NCBI GenBank assembly: GCA_949710005.1
Contig: OX453272.1
Location: forward strand, 38,689,373-38,753,372
Origin: Ricordea florida
Lineage: Eukaryota > Cnidaria > Anthozoa > Corallimorpharia > Ricordeidae
Direction of reading: 5' to 3'
DNA: 64,000 nucleotides
Shown in pieces: positions 44,721 through 55,148 of this stretch; positions within the stretch are counted from its first letter, which is position 1, and the number at the start of each line of letters is the position of its first letter. Below the pieces are notes generated by a model. That model did no database searches. It had not been told where the DNA came from and saw only the letters and a program-made list of their open reading frames with translations. Position numbers and translations under genes: made by a program.

Positions 44721-45108
44721 TCTTTCATTTATTAAAGGTCCCTTTTTGTCAAAATAACATCGTTTATCATAAACACACGACGCGCTGTAAGCATGTTTAT
44801 GATGTCATTTCTCCCAGTTTTCATGGTTGTTTGCGCAAACAGTCAGTTCGTCTATATGATCATTTAAGAAGCAACACTACTCGGTGGCTGGAATAGTAGA
44901 CCACAAGCAGTCTCTTTTTTCCCGATTCTGTGTGCGCACCTGTACTTTCTTACGACAATATAACGTTGCCCAGGTGCCTATAACCAAGAGCATTTCTCTC
45001 TGCTATTACCTCTTAGATTGTGCGCTTTGACAGACCTAGCAACGCTGTGTCCTCGGCACTTTGCCTCATAACGCGTTAGAGCGTCAGAGAAATAATCATC
45101 CAAATGCG

Positions 45109-45173
45109 CAACCTCGTTCCCAGGGTCCTCTCTCTTCCTCCCTCGAGAAAGTACCCTGGTTGCGGCTGGTCAC
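45109..45173 (+). repeat. AACCTCGTTCCCAGGGTCC repeat, inverted copy at 50471-50536
   Basis: About 65 bp (through CTCCCTCGAGAAAGTACCCTGG) match the reverse complement of 50471-50536. The two copies sit outside either end of the 46231-50357 element. Confidence 0.7.
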
Positions 45174-45584
45174 GTGCCTATGTGTACAAATTAAATCCGC
45201 ACCGAGGGTTGGTGTTTTACTTAATTTTTGTCAACACTGTTCCTGGAGGTGAAAGTTGCGCTGTCTTACAGACGTTATTTTAAAAATTAAGCAAGTTATT
45301 TGTCAGAGATCCTGACTGACCGGTGCCTCGTTTCTATCTGAACTTCTATAAGTATGAGATGTTGATTGAGAGGAACGTTTGCTTATTTTTCACTACTTTT
45401 CAAATTAACCGTCAACAGCCTGCTTCGGATTATTTTCATCAGTTTTTCACAGAACTAGAATTAATAACCGTCGACAAATTTTCGATGGGTTGCATTCAGT
45501 TTAATGAGAAGCTAGTTTCTCGACCGAAAATTGGACTTATTGCTAGGCAGCTTTGAAACGAAAGCCGTTGGATTTTGCAAACGC

Positions 45585-46210
45585 GCGGCCGATGTCGTTG
45601 TTGTCATAGTTCTTCATACTGAATATTTCACTGCAACAGGATCGAATGACCAACTTTCGATTGGATGAACTCTATCAAATTCAGTTCGTCTCTTGGCCAA
45701 ACACTCGACGTATCAAACTCTAAACGAATGCATTAATGCCGCCGTTGTGATTTTGCCGATTGAAAAATATAAGCTTTAAAAGCTTAAGCTTAAGCTAAAT
45801 CAAGCTATAATATTCAGCGCGCCGATGTTGTTGATATCAAGTTCTTCGAAAAATGTTTTCGCCGCAAGAGAATGGAATGACCGTCAAACTTTCGGTGAGA
45901 GAAATTCAATCAAAATCAAAACTAACTTTGTAGGCGAACATACGACGTATTTAACTCTAACGGATCGAGTAAATACCTTCGTTATGATTTCGCCGAATGA
46001 AAGAAATTAAATTCACCGCGCGGTCCACTTGTTGTGGTGGTCGTCATTTCTAAGTTCAGATTTTTTCACTGCCACAAATTCTAAAGACCGTTCAACTATC
46101 GACGGCGAAAATTCAGCTAAATGCAGAGCTAACCTTTTAGCCGAACAATGAACACAATGAACTCCTATATCGAATTTGTCAATGCCTTCGCTGTGATTTT
46201 TGCCGATCCA
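45585..46210 (+). repeat. three diverged tandem repeats of about 215 bp
   Basis: Units start near 45585, 45820 and 46018. Each runs CGCGCGCC/GGTCC-like start, TTGTTGTNGTCATxTCTTC, CACTGCxAC, GAxCGTTCAAC/CTTTCG, AAATTCAxCxAAATxxA, then TTCGCTGTGATTTTGCCGA. Divergence is high, so the array is old. No coding frame is conserved between units. Confidence 0.55.
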
Positions 46211-47287
46211 CAACAGAAGGGCTGCAAATTTATGAGGGGTGATCACCGCCAAAATTAGAAATTCGTTTATACAGTTCTAACATGGTGTTTTAGACTTCTA
46301 AAGTGCTGTTATGCTCTTCTCATTTGGCATTGTAAATTCCAATGCAGAACTTTCGCATTCAATTATGTCTTTCTGAATTGGATTGTGTTGCATTGTATTA
46401 TGCTCTTCTGTCTTGGATTATGATCTTCTACATTGCGTTATGCGAAATCAAATTATGCTTACTGTTGCAATCGCGCAATTCTGTTCCTTGCCTTGTTTTA
46501 TATTATGGCCTTCCTTTCGGATCGTATTGTATTCGCCTTAATCACAGTCCGCCATGTTGGATGCAACGTCATCATTTTCGCACGAAAGTGAGGCCACGCG
46601 TGTTAAAACAATCATGGCTGACTCGACGAGTACTCCGATTTCTTCAGAGTTTTGGCACCGCAATCTGGTGGACATACCGTCATTCACAAACGCCTTTATT
46701 GAAAAAATGGCCAGTGAAAACCTTCCAGTGAAAGTGACTTTGACATCCATCTTAATGCTTCTGTTCAATGAATGTATGCTTTTGAGGCGATTTAATGACA
46801 AAATGATGATTTTGTATTGTGTCAAAGAAATTCACATAGTATGTTTACTGTGAACAATTTTCAAGACTTTATTGTGTCATATCATAGTCTCAACGAGCAT
46901 TCCTCATCTTGTGAGCCTTGTTAGACAGTTATTTTCATTAAGACTCCTGTACCTTTTACAAAAAAAGCTTTTGAAATTATCAATAACAATTACATGTAAA
47001 AGTACTATAATTTTCTGTATCTGTACCTTAGACCTTGCTTACTTGATTGCAATAACAAAGCGAAAGAATATGACTCAACTCTAATGGTAATTTTAACATA
47101 TACATGTTATTATAGACTGTGAAATTCTACATTTTGACCTCTTGCTCCCTCCAAGATGAGCAACTACAGGTGAGAAAAAGGAATGTAACAAATGATAACA
47201 TTTTTGAACATGTGTGCTTAGGCACCTACCCTTAAAATCAAGTAAGCAAGGATTTGTGGTGTATTTATCATGCATTAGTTTAGGAAG

Positions 47288-48996
47288 TCATTCATAAAAT
47301 AAAGGTCCCTGAAAGTCTGTAATAAGACATGACACTGTCCATATCTGATTGATGCTGCCGGCCATGGTTAGTGGGATGACCCTATCAAAAAAATGAAACT
47401 CCTTGACTCTTCTAATGGCCCTTTCAACATGCACTCGAAGGTTGTGAATTTTTTTGCTCTCCTGGAGTTCACCTTTCGAAAACTGTTGCTTGCTGCTTAA
47501 AAATGATGGCATCACTACACTGCAACCAAGAGGTGTGAGTAGATCCTGTATTACAAAGCCCTTATCAGCCATAATCTGATCTCCAGGCTGGAGCAATGAC
47601 AAGAGACCAGATTGCTTGACCAGCTCTTTATCTGATATTGACCCCTCAAACAAAGAACTTATGTGAATTATTTCCCCTGATGGTGAAATAACAACATTAC
47701 CCTTCTAGGTGGTGTGGCTTTTGTAGGATGAATACATTTCACTATTTAACACTAAACTTGATGGTGCCTGAACCTTTATCTCATATGCATCAATAATACC
47801 CATGCAGTCTGGGTACAGAGACTTGAAACAAGTAGGCATGTGCTTCTGGATTTTTGCCCGAGATGGCCAGATACAAATACTCCCAAGCATGAAATAAAGA
47901 AATTTTATCCAAGAAATGAAAACCCTACTTACAGTTGTTTGGGAAATATTAAAATTATCAGCTAATACTTGGTTTAAAGTACCAACCCTCAACTTTTGAA
48001 GAACTAAATAGAACTGGTCAAATAAACTTAGTTTGCAGCCTTGCATAGTTTGCCTTAGGCCTTCAACATCCCTAATCCCTTTATTTCTAAGGCGCTACAT
48101 CTGGGACCAAGAATACATATTCTGTGCAGTGGGACTCAGAGCTCTAAACGTTGCAACAAGAACATCAAAGGAAGGAAAACCTGTGTAAAACCTAATACTG
48201 CTGTTAGGTTACATTTTTAGTTGTTCATATATTGTTTGCTTCTCCAGTGCTGCCTCCAGCTCCCCAATTCTCTGATGAGCTGCTTCAAGCAGCTCCTCTG
48301 TGGTCTTGGGAGGCTCACCAGAAAAAATGTAATCGTGGCAGTTCAAGGTAGGTGTGTATATGGGCTCGCGGGAGTCGACAAGAACAGAAGAGGATGCACA
48401 GGGTGACAGTTCCGGTTGGCCCTCCATTGGAATTTCCTCATCAGAAACTTGGCCGCTGGAAGTTGATGCTATGGATTAAAATGAAAACATATAAGTACGA
48501 TTTTAACCAATAAATGTTTTAAACAATAGTGACAACATGAATTTACCTGTGGCAGTGGCAGTAGCAGCCGATGACACGCTTACATCGAATAATCGCACTC
48601 GTGCACGCGGTGCTTCTCGCGTCTTCGGAGATTTTCTTTTTCTGGTGAACTTGACCAGCAAAATACACTCGGAACTGCATGCTTCTCCAGAACACGCTTC
48701 CCTGTTAAAGTGGTCTTAAAATCCCCTTCCTTAAAGTGTACAGAGCAGACTCTTGTGCTGTTGGTTATCTGGAGATGGGCCAGATAATATGTAAGCTTAA
48801 ATACATGTGCGCAAAAATGACATCGATAACGTCACCAACTTCCCTTGAAGCTTTTGCCCACGTCTCGCCGTATTTTGACAACCCACTGCTTTCGAAGGGA
48901 TTGATCACTCGGAAATTGGTGAAAGGTAAGACCTTGAATAATTTTTTAGCGATTATTTTGACATTGCGGCACGCAACAGTGATCTCTGTTCGGCAT
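47288..48996 (-). pseudogene. THAP + helix-turn-helix + DDE_Tnp_4-type transposase
   Basis: Reading antisense: a THAP zinc domain MPNRDHCCVPQCQNNR...LTFHQFP (exon 48996-48836), a 67-bp GT-AG intron, then CSVHFKEGDFKTTLTGKRVL and AVPSVF; a coiled linker (EELLEAAHQRIGELEAALEKQ, near 48290); an HTH block (KLSLFDQFYLVLQKLRVGTL and ISQTTVSRVFISWI); and a DDE domain. All three catalytic acidic residues are visible: D in GIIDAYEI, D in IMADKGF, E in RVHVERAIRRVKEF. Stops interrupt it after QNNR in the THAP part and after KSHTT before KGNVVISPSG. THAP binds transposon-end DNA in related proteins; the DDE part cuts and joins. Confidence 0.8.
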
Positions 48997-49288
48997 GATG
49001 GCAAATCCTCGATCGCCGGAAGTTGACCTTTACACGCGTGGCCTCGCATTGGTGACAAAAATACATGACGTCAGTCCAAGATGGCTGCTGTTTTTCTGTG
49101 TTGAGTTATGGTAAAGTGATTTATGCTTACGTCATATCCTGTATGGCATTCAGTGTACAAAATTTGGACGACTGGGCACGAGCGGGGAATGGGTCCAATG
49201 TGTCAAAATGGCGGACGAGGAGGGTAATTGTGTGGCTGCCAGAAATCATATTCGCAATGTTCTTTTTGATATTTTGAGACAGCTGGAG

Positions 49289-49936
49289 TCAGGAAATAAT
49301 TCCTCTGACACTTAAGATCATGTGCAATACCGAATAGATTGCCTGTATGAAATTATACTCAGGTGTTTTGATATTGGATTTGTTGACGAAAGTGTTGTCA
49401 CTTGGTGGAGGATGGATCAGTACCAGTTTATTCGACATCCCTCGCCGCAAAATTTCAAAACCGCCGCCAGAAGCTACTTTAGGATAGACTTCCTCAAGTT
49501 TATGCTTCAACTCAGTTGCATTAGCCTTGGAAGGAAAGCAAATTTTTTTCTTTCCCAAACCAGCCGCTTGTAGCTTCCATTTCATGTCTTTTGATGGAAC
49601 TACCTCTTCGTGAGAATAGAAAAGACACAGAAATTCATGTGTCCAGGTTTCACGAGTTTTAAAGAACATGGACGCATACTTCCCTTTCTTTCTTGGTGGA
49701 GCAGCAAACGGATTTCTGCTCTGTGGCGCTGGACGGCGGTTACTACCAGGACATTCATAGCTTCCGAAAAGCGTACGCAGATTTGTAGTTATTCTCTCTG
49801 CCCTGTTATCTGTACACGTAGTTGTCGCAGGCCCGTTATTATTGCCTGCAGCAGCGGAGAGTAGTTCTGTCGCCTCTCGCAATAGCTTAATCCCTTGATC
49901 GATAGGCGAAGGATTTTTGTCATCCTCGTCCGCCAT
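49289..49936 (-). CDS. protein resembling the N-terminal region of G2E3-like proteins
   Basis: 215 codons from ATG 49936. An acidic start (MADEDDKNPSP) is followed by a Pro/Arg/Lys-rich segment (NRRPAPQSRNPFAAPPRKKG), then WTHEFLCLFYSHEEVVPSKD, KLQAAGLGKKKICFP, LEEVYPKVASGGGFEILRRG and LVLIHPPPSDN. The WTHEF-CL and GLGKK-I-FP blocks resemble the region that precedes the HECT domain in multicopy fish and cnidarian proteins labelled G2/M-phase E3 ligase-like. No HECT domain follows, so the frame either continues by splicing or is a truncated capture. It lies inside a transposon and is bracketed by an inverted repeat that includes its own 5' end. The function is unknown. Confidence 0.45.
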   Translation of the reverse strand: MADEDDKNPSPIDQGIKLLREATELLSAAAGNNNGPATTTCTDNRAERITTNLRTLFGSYECPGSNRRPAPQSRNPFAAPPRKKGKYASMFFKTRETWTHEFLCLFYSHEEVVPSKDMKWKLQAAGLGKKKICFPSKANATELKHKLEEVYPKVASGGGFEILRRGMSNKLVLIHPPPSDNTFVNKSNIKTPEYNFIQAIYSVLHMILSVRGIIS

Positions 49937-51060
49937 TTTGACACATTGGACCCATTCCCCGCTCGTGCCCAGTCGTCCAAATTTTGTACACTGAGTGCCA
50001 TACAGGATATGACGTAAGCATAAATCACTTTACCATAACTCAACACAGAAAAGCATAATACAATACGATCCGAAAGGAAGGCCATAAAACAAGGCAAGGA
50101 ACAGAATTGCGCGATTGCAACAGTAAGCATAATTTGATTTCGCATAACGCAATGTAGAAGATCATAATCCAAGACAAGAGCATAATACAATGTAGAAGAA
50201 CACAATCCAATTCAGGAAGACATAATTAAATGCGAAAGTTCTGCATTGGAATTTACAATGCCAAATGAGAAGAGCATAACAGCACTTTAGAAGTCTAAAA
50301 CACCATGTTAGAACTGTATAAACGAATTTCTAATTTTGGCGGTGATCACCCTTCATACAAATTCCACTCCCTAATGTGCTCAGTAAGCAAGTTCAGCGCT
50401 GAGACAAACTTTAACTTTCCAGCCCCTCCCTTCCATCATATCTCTGGAATCTGCAAAAATCTAGCAGTAACGTGACCAGCCGCAACCAGGGTACTTTCTC
50501 GAGGGAGGAAGAGAGAGGACCCTGGGAACGAGGTTGCCAAATGCGTTGAAACTACGAGAAGAGAATGACGTTTTTCAAGCCTCGTGGCTTCGCCGCTGAC
50601 CGCTCTTACCGTGATTTCGGTTCGTGAGTCGTGCCCCGTGCTCAAAGAACCAGAAAATAAAAGATTTCTTGCTGTCTAAGAACTGAATTAGTTTTCGAAT
50701 CCAATAATTGTTAATTATCACGTTGTTTGAGAACTTGAATTTTGTTCACGTTGATCATTTGGTTTTTTTAGCGTTCTTACCTTACGGTGGCCCACAAGTA
50801 TCACGGTAAAACTTTCATGACAATACCGCACATTTAAAAAAAAATATTTCAACAACTACTTTGCGTTCATCCCTTAAGTTCTGGGGAACAAAATTTATTT
50901 TAAAATTGACGAAAAATGAATTTGTTTAAAAGTTTGTGAACATCACGACAAAAGTTTGTGAACATCACGGCAAAAGTTTGAAAACGTCATGGCGGAAGTG
51001 AAATTTTAGAGAGGAAGTGAACATCCCTCGCGCCAGTCTGGATGCTAACGCATACATAAA

Positions 51061-51740
51061 ATGGCGGATAGAGATGCACATGCAGAAGAGGAGGCAATTC
51101 GCGATTATTTCAAGAAAGGATTTACCTGTGATGAAAAACATGCACTTTTAGATAAATATCATGGCATTCGAATGAGTATGGCAACGTTGAAAAGGCGCTT
51201 TAAGGAATGCGGTCTGAAAAGAAGAAATACGATCTGAATTCAGTTCGAGAGAACATCAGAAGTCTGTTAGATGGACCTGACTGTATGGGAGGCTGTAGAC
51301 ATAATTATTTGGGTAATACATTCATGTCCTATATTTTGGTGCCGTTCTTCCAGACCTGTTTGAGTTTTCAATCGATTATTACACGAAAACGTTTGCAGCA
51401 AAAAACCTTATACTTCTACACGTTGTTTCTTACTTGATGCTTTGTTTACATGAATTTTTTCAGCAAGATATCTTGAAAAGCAGAAGAGCTACAATGCTTT
51501 AAATGTTTGGTGTATATAGGAAATGAATGTATTACCCATATTTGGCAAACTCTCAAGATACAAGGTATTAATTAGTGTTCCCTATGAGGTTGTCGAAACT
51601 TTGCTTAGAGAATTGGACCCCGAATGAAAAGAGGAAATAAGGGAGCACAGGCTTCATAGAGGGACCTACAGGAACAATGGGCCTAAGTGTGCCAAATGTG
51701 TCTTCTGCCTCCCATACAGTCGGGTCCATCTAACAGACTT
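51061..51740 (+). pseudogene. integrase-like transposase remnant
   Basis: ATG at 51061 opens a 58-codon frame (MADRDAHAEEEAIRDYFKKG, DKYHGIRMSMATLKRRFKEC) ending in TGA at 51235. Shifted frames continue with SVRENIRSLLDGPDCMGGCR and, near 51560-51690, VPYEVVETLLRELDPE and REHRLHRGTYRNNGP. This order (short HTH with TLKRR, then LLRELDPE, HRLHRRTY-N-GPN) is that of cnidarian rve-integrase-type proteins. The catalytic core that normally follows is absent. ATG to KK lies inside the inverted arm, so both ends carry the same promoter-proximal coding sequence. Confidence 0.55.
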
Positions 51741-51769
51741 CTGGAGGACTTTAGGGGAGTAGGGTTGGC

Positions 51770-52005
51770 GCAGTTGTTAGAGCGCTCGCCTTTCACCAAT
51801 GTGTCCCGGGTTCGATTCCCGACTCGGCGTCATATGTGGGCTGAGTTTGTTGGTTCTCTACTCTGCTCCGAGAGGTTTTTCTCCGGGTACTCCGGTTTTC
51901 CCCTCTTTGCAAAAAAAAAAAAACCAACATTTGATTTGATTTGAAATGTTTTGGACTAAGAGCCACTTCATTGTGGAGATTCTGAAATAAAGTCATTATT
52001 ATTAT
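51770..52005 (+). repeat. tRNA-derived SINE (GGTTGGCGCAG type)
   Basis: A-box GGCGCAGTTGTTAGAGCGC and B-box GGGTTCGATTCCC start it, followed by GAGAGGTTTTTCTCCGGGTA, an A run and the tail GAAATAAAGTCATTATTATT. I recognise this as a common coral-type SINE. It interrupts the right half of the 50783-52364 element. Confidence 0.75.
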
Positions 52006-52631
52006 TTTTATCTAAAAGTACAAGTATTTCATCACAGGTAAATCCTTTCTTGAAATAATCGCGAATTGCCTCCTCTTCTGCATGTGCATCTCTATCCGCC
52101 ATTTTATGTATGCATTAGCATCCAGACTGGCGCGAGGGATGTTCACTTCCTCTCTAAAATTTCACTTCCGCCGTGACGTTTTCAAACTTTTGTCGTGATG
52201 TTCACAAACTTTGTCCGCGCTAAACAGATTCATTTTTCGTCAATTTTAAAATAAATTTTGTTCCCCAGAACTTAAGGGATGAACGCAAAGTAGTTGTTGA
52301 CATATTTTTTTGAGTGTGCGGTATTGTCATGAAAGTTTTGCCGTGATACTTGTGGGCCACCGTACATTCCAGTCCTTTTCAATACTTAGACTTCTTGTTA
52401 TGTGTTTCGTAATGATCTTTCATTGAGGGAGTAAAGGTTTGATACGAGTTATTCTTGTACCCCGACCCACTCCTTCACGTGAATTAAAGTTTAACGTCCG
52501 GTTAGCGCATGGACTTTGATTTGCACACTGAATCAATCTCGCTCCCAGAGCCTGCGTACCGTTGGCAAGCGGACGGGAACAAGAGTGGCTCATAATCAAC
52601 TTGATTCAATAGACATTATTCGCTTGTACAT

Positions 52632-52785
52632 TTCAGGTCATGATACTCAGGAGATTTGGTCCTGTGTGTTGTTCATTAAAAAGAGTGCAGGAAGACATAT
52701 TCATGATGCATGCACTCTTTTTAATGACCGAAGACAAAGGATCAAATCTCCTGAGTATCATCACATGATCTGCATTGGGAAAACA
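52632..52785. repeat. hairpin MITE
   Basis: TGATACTCAGGAGATTTGGTCC pairs with GGATCAAATCTCCTGAGTATCA. An inner stem, TCATTAAAAAGAGTGCA / TGCACTCTTTTTAATGA, lies inside. The full stem is about 75 bp with a short loop. Confidence 0.7.
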
Positions 52786-53279
52786 AAATGTACAAGCGAT
52801 AAGGTCTCTAGGGGATTCTTGAACAAAGATAAGTTGATGCTTTGCATGTTTTCTGAGTCGGTAATTTTCTTATTGGCGCAGTTAAACGCATGTTACGCTG
52901 CCTGTTGAAAATAACGATTACTGTGTTAGTTCTCGACAGGATGTTCTCGATTAAAATCGATGAACTTTAATTGTGGGCACTGAGACTTTTCGTCAACTAA
53001 GCTCGCTCTCCACATTCCTTTTAACTTTATCCCTTTATTATGACCTCTGACGTTGATATTTAGTAATGGTTTTCAACTAAACTGTTTTACACAATCTAAA
53101 ATGTAACGATCAACTATTGCTTTTGCAAAAACTGTTTGGAAGTTGACAACGTTGGAGCAAAGCGAGAAGGGTCTCTCCTGAAAAAAAGCAAGAAAAGATA
53201 AGGTAATGTAAGAAGGAAAGACGGCCCATTTCCACAGCAACAGAGCTACAGCTTTAGAGAAAGAGGTAATGATGATAAT

Positions 53280-53835
53280 AATAATGATGGTTATGTATGT
53301 GACCATTCTTCGGAAGGTTAGTGAGCAAAACTGCACTGTGGTACTGTGTCTTTTACTATACAGTGTGGTTCTAACCATTTTCATCTGTGTATATCAAACC
53401 ATGCAGTGTGACCATTCCATAGGAAAGCTACTGAACAGTATTGTACTGTGGTACTGTTTGTTTTACTATACTGAACAGGACTGTTCTATGACCTGTTTGT
53501 TGTAGTCTAAAGTGCGGTTCTCACTTTAGATTATTCACGGTACTGTGGTACCTTTTATTTTCTAATACAATGTGGTTCTTGTTTTTTCATCTGCGGACTA
53601 CAAACTATGTAGTGTGACAATTCTTTGAAAAGCTATTGAACAGTACTGTACTGTGGTACTGTTCGTTTTACTATGGAGTGTGTTTCTAACCTTTTCATCT
53701 GAGGATCAAACAATGTAGTGAGACAATTCTTTGGAAAGCTACTGAACAGTAATGTACTGTAGCACTATTTGTTTTCTAAACAGTGTCATGCAGTGTGGCT
53801 TTGACTTTGCACATCAAACCTTGCTGTGTAACTGC
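53280..53835 (+). repeat. imperfect tandem repeat, about 110-140-bp unit
   Basis: Four to five units share TGTGACAATTCTTTGGAAAGC, TACTGAACAGTA.TGTACTGTGG, TACTGTTTGTTTTACTATA and TCTAACCTTTTCATCTG. Unit lengths vary, so the array is old or gappy. Confidence 0.65.
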
Positions 53836-54639
53836 GCTTTAAGTAATACTTAACTATAGTTCTGTTTTATTACAGGACGTACAACATTAATCTAGAGTGA
53901 TATAGCATATCATAGCGATATTTTTAACCATGTCTTAGACATATATCTTAGATTTCTGTAACCATTTAATCCATAGAAAACGTTCTTACAAACGAACGTT
54001 TTCCTGGTTAATCAAACAAAGCTTTAGTTCTCCGTTGTACTTTTGTGGTAGAGCCTTAGGCATTTGCTTTTCATGCATCATGTGTCAACCCGATGCACGG
54101 ATTCCCTAGTGTACTAAGTAACTACTGCAGGGCCGTCCGTAGCCAGTTTAAGGCAAACCGGGGCATGCACTTGCCACATACAGTCATTTTGGGACTATAA
54201 CACCAGGGGCCCACAACCGGGAGCGTTCCTTTGTGTTTGGTGGCAACCCCAGCACAATATCAAATAATACTATCGCTATCATAATTCCCGTAAAACTCAC
54301 TTACAGACAAGAAGACTTAGAAACCTCAAACTCAAACTGGGGCGCAGTTTGATTGGAGGGTATAAGAGTTCCTTTACTTTATTGCTCGAAACAGGAAGTA
54401 AAAAATGACAGTATCTGGTACTGAGCAGGGGTGGCGATCTAAAAGGGTAAAACAACACTCCAGGTGATGAGCTAGTGATAATACTTGATTTTCGCTCAAA
54501 TAATGCGTGATCGTTTAATATGTGTTTAAATACAGTCACCGCGATGAACACCTAGTAACAGAATTTAACCATGAATATCTGGTTATAGCCTTGCATTGGT
54601 TATAAACAAAGATCCCACTGGTTTCAGATGTACGCTTCT

Positions 54640-54775
54640 CGATAACAGATGATGTCAAAAAGTGAAAGATGTATTTTTCGGCATTGTCACAGGTAAATTT
54701 AAGTTCTCACAAAAGGAGTCGCCGAGCCAACGACCTTTCGGTTACTAGTTTAGACGCTCTACCACTGAGCTATAG
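54640..54775 (-). repeat. tRNA-Thr-like SINE remnant
   Basis: The minus strand reads TCTCCTATAGCTCAGTGGTA, GAGC, then an anticodon-like loop CTAGTAA and GGTCGTTGG. The B-box is degraded. The tail AACTTAAATTTACCTGTGAC is SINE-like. Confidence 0.45.
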
Positions 54776-54986
54776 GAGACTCATGGCCACTAAGCTAGGT
54801 TTATGAGACAAACATGATCCTGGATACTGCTAGGATTTAAATACCAAAAATAAATCTTCTACAAATTTTCCAGGTTCGAAAAACACCATCTTCCTTATTT
54901 CAGGTCAAAAAGTGTTCGATGTTTTTTCTTTGATTTTCTCGATGACGTAATTATTCTTTACTCCGAGTCAAATGTTACTTACATTT

Positions 54987-55148
54987 TTACAGACAGGAGG
55001 AGTCTATAATGGGCTGAAGCTTGTCGAACAAGGAATTAAAGTCCGATACTTGAATGACGTTGTCTTCGTTTTCCATAGCGATTTTTTTCAGCTCTTCATG
55101 TTTTATATTTCCGCCAACTCCAACAGCAATGACTGTAACTTGTCTTTC
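54987..55148 (-). CDS. adhesion gene: end of VWA domain and stop
   Basis: Acceptor TTTGCAG|GAAAGA, phase 0. It encodes ERQVTVIAVGVGGNIKHEEL, KKIAMENEDNVIQVSDFNSL and FDKLQPIIDSSCL, then TAA at 54989-54987. The VTVIAVGVG strand and the I-DSSC ending are typical of the last part of a VWA fold. A weak donor (GTAAAA) overlaps the stop, so a longer isoform is possible. Confidence 0.8.
   Translation of the reverse strand, partial: ERQVTVIAVGVGGNIKHEELKKIAMENEDNVIQVSDFNSLFDKLQPIIDSSCL

Larger units (their letters stand above)
46231..50357 (-). mobile_element. 4.1 kb TIR transposon with THAP-DDE gene and a second gene
   Basis: Terminal inverted repeats of about 300 bp (46231-46535 and 50050-50357) begin TATGAGGGGTGATCACCGCC / GGCGGTGATCACCCTTCATA. 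CAAATT flanks both ends (46225-46230 and 50358-50363). Inside are the antisense THAP/HTH/DDE transposase gene (47288-48996) and an antisense gene at 49289-49936. A further inverted pair (49092-49218 versus 49925-50051) brackets that second gene, so the element may be composite. The transposase has two stops; the element is probably inactive. Confidence 0.7.
50783..52364 (+). mobile_element. foldback transposon with integrase-like ORF remnant
   Basis: Inverted arms start TACGGTGGCCCACAAGTATC and extend over about 375 bp (50783-51160 and 52012-52364). A second inverted pair (51257-51295 and 51705-51742, containing TCTGTTAGATGGACCTGACT) shows the symmetry runs further in. A SINE sits in the right half. 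Internal frames resemble a DDE-type integrase gene. No target duplication is evident. Confidence 0.65.

Noticed and set aside
46342-46731. 129-codon plus-strand ORF
   Set aside because: Lies almost entirely in the transposon TIR, whose inverted copy at 50.1-50.3 kb gives a similar chance frame.
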